Source: CAWAXW01 sp963786155
Lineage (GTDB): Bacteria > Actinomycetota > CADDZG01 > WHSQ01
Direction: 5' to 3'
NCBI GenBank assembly: GCA_963786155.1
Contig: CAWAXW010000007.1
Span: forward strand, 1-7,981
Length of the DNA stretch: 7,981 bases
Positions 6,825-7,981 of this stretch are shown in pieces (position 1 is the first letter of the stretch; every line of letters starts with the position of its first letter). The position numbers and the translations under genes were made by a program. The notes below the pieces were generated by a model. The model was not told where the DNA came from. It searched no databases and worked only from the letters and a program-made list of their open reading frames with translations.

Positions 6825-7977
6825 AGCGCGGCGCCCACCTCCTCGTGCAGCTCACGGAACGCGGCCATCAGCTCCGCGCTGGGTGGACTCTCGTAGCGTT
6901 GGGCGACGTAGGCGGCATACAGCTCATCGAGAGGGAGGCCGGCGCGCGCGACGAGCTCCGATTGCTCGCGGGGATAGTCGGCTCGGACGTACAGGACGTC
7001 CTCGCCAAGCAACGCCCGCACCTCGTCGGCAATCCCGGGGGCCGGGCCGTCCGTGATCACGTCGACCTTCAGGATCGAACCCGCCAACTCTTCGACGCGC
7101 CGGCCCAACCCTTCGAGCGTGTCTCGCACCGCGATCAGTTGTCGTCCTGCGGTGACTGGGATCGTATCGATGCGGCGGCGACCCTGGGGGGTGACGTCGG
7201 CCACGATGACGCTCTTGTCCTGGCCTGCCTCTCCGAAGTCAAGCTGCATGAGGCTCCCGCAATAGCGTGCGAAGTCGGTGGAACCGGGCGCCGGTTGGGC
7301 CTTATGGATGTGGCCAAGGGCAGCGTAGTGAACGTTAGGGATCGCATCGGCCCGAGCCATGTAAGCCTCGCCGATGTGCAACTCACGCTCGCTTCCCGAT
7401 GGCTGAGCGCCGTGGACCATGAAATGGCCGACGAGCACGTCGACCGTGACGCCCTGTCCCTTCTCGAGCATCCACTTCCCGTAGCTGCTGCAGATCTCCC
7501 GACACGATCCGCATAGCTCTTGTGCTTGTCGTCGGGGTCGTCCATCCAGCTCACGACCGTGGACTCGTGAAGGAACGGGAAACAAGCGACCTGAGCGGTC
7601 TCCTCGCCATCGTGGCTCGGGACGGTCACAACGCCTCCATCGGAGGGGCGCAGGCAACGGGGCACCAGCGTCACGTTCGAATGAGCGAGATGGGGGCCGA
7701 GCACCGAGAAGAGCTCGGGCGAATCGTGGTTGCCCGGCACCGCAATCACGTGCGCCCCGGTATCGGCGAGGCGCACCAGTGTCTCCAGCACGAGCCGCAA
7801 AGAGATGAACGGCGGCAGCCCTCGGTCGAAGAGGTCGCCGGCAACGATGACGAGATCGACGGCCGCATCCTTCGTTACCGCGACCAGCTCGTCGAGCACG
7901 GCCTCGGTCTCGACCGAGCGATCGATGCGCCCGAGCTTCTTGCCGACATGCCAATCGGCCGTATGAAGGATCCTCAT
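6821..7977 (-). CDS. sbcD: Exonuclease SbcCD subunit SbcD (Mre11-like nuclease), with an apparent frameshift
   Basis: Metallophosphoesterase nuclease partner of SbcC. ATG at 7977 gives MRILHTADWHVGKK, the standard SbcD N-terminus; the ribosome site lies off the window. Metal-binding motifs: D8 and H10, GDLFD (D48), GNHD (N82, H83). The frame breaks after about residue 160 at a GGG run (7498-7500). Without correction translation goes wrong and stops at 7135. In the second frame the protein resumes as EICSSYGKWMLEKG, then GHFMVHG (H185) and GHIH (H223, H225), in numbering that assumes one restored G, and ends at 6821. The joined product is about 385 residues, normal for SbcD, including the C-terminal capping region. 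All catalytic motifs are present across the two frames, so a functional gene with a sequencing error is likelier than a pseudogene. It is the first gene of the visible unit and overlaps sbcC by 4 nt. Confidence 0.9.
6838..6843 (-). promoter_or_regulatory. Possible ribosome binding site of sbcC inside the end of sbcD
   Basis: AGGAGG on the minus strand lies 13 nt upstream of the sbcC GTG. The spacing is longer than usual. It may help re-initiation at the GTGA overlap, or be no more than a Glu-Glu codon pair of SbcD. Confidence 0.3.
7498..7500 (-). other. Frame break in sbcD at a GGG run
   Basis: The minus strand reads GTC-GGG-AGATC. With four G residues it would read V-G-E-I and join the conserved halves (ADRVG and EICSSYGKW) without a gap. 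The codon phase change between the two frames equals one missing base. A homopolymer of G/C is a common place for such an error. Confidence 0.8.
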
Positions 7978-7981
7978 CAGA

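Noticed and set aside
4416..7977. sbcDC as part of an unknown defence or mobile island
   Set aside because: All motifs are those of housekeeping SbcCD. There is no integrase, transposase, terminal repeat or defence partner in the window.

Overview
The window is GC-rich DNA. All five recognisable genes lie on the minus strand, so they are read from the right edge towards the left. High GC, GTG starts, GGAGG-type ribosome sites and long secreted hydrolases with Ala-rich signal peptides suggest an actinobacterium-like, probably environmental, genome. That assignment is inference only, because no rRNA or taxonomic marker is present.

Layout from right to left: (1) sbcD, the Mre11-type nuclease subunit, 7977 to 6821, complete at both ends but with an apparent one-base loss near 7498-7500. 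(2) sbcC, the Rad50-type SMC ATPase, 6824 to 4416, with its GTG start overlapping the sbcD stop by 4 nt (GTGA). (3) A KDPG/KDPGal aldolase-family gene, 4388 to 3723, starting 27 nt after sbcC. (4) A 161-nt gap with a perfect 11-bp inverted repeat just after the aldolase stop (probable end of the sbcDC-aldolase transcript) and a 7-2-7 palindrome just upstream of the next gene. (5) A 756-residue secreted protein joining a GDPD-type phosphodiesterase domain to a CehA/McbA-type PHP metallohydrolase domain, 3561 to 1291. (6) A 107-nt gap with a compound hairpin right after that stop. (7) The N-terminal part of a secreted M14 zinc carboxypeptidase, 1183 to beyond position 1, with a second apparent one-base loss near 248-253.

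The right half is intracellular DNA maintenance: SbcCD is an ATP-dependent nuclease that processes hairpins and blocked double-strand ends. The left half encodes two exported hydrolases that probably scavenge phosphodiesters and peptides outside the membrane. The aldolase is a metabolic passenger behind sbcC with no obvious functional tie to it.

Both frame breaks behave as a single missing base next to a short G/C run, and conserved protein continues in the other frame on each side. Sequencing or assembly error is therefore likelier than two true pseudogenes. I see no mobile element, CRISPR array, tRNA or rRNA, and no convincing new defence or other undescribed system. The points most worth a second look are the GDPD-PHP fusion, the two frame breaks and the structured intergenic gaps.
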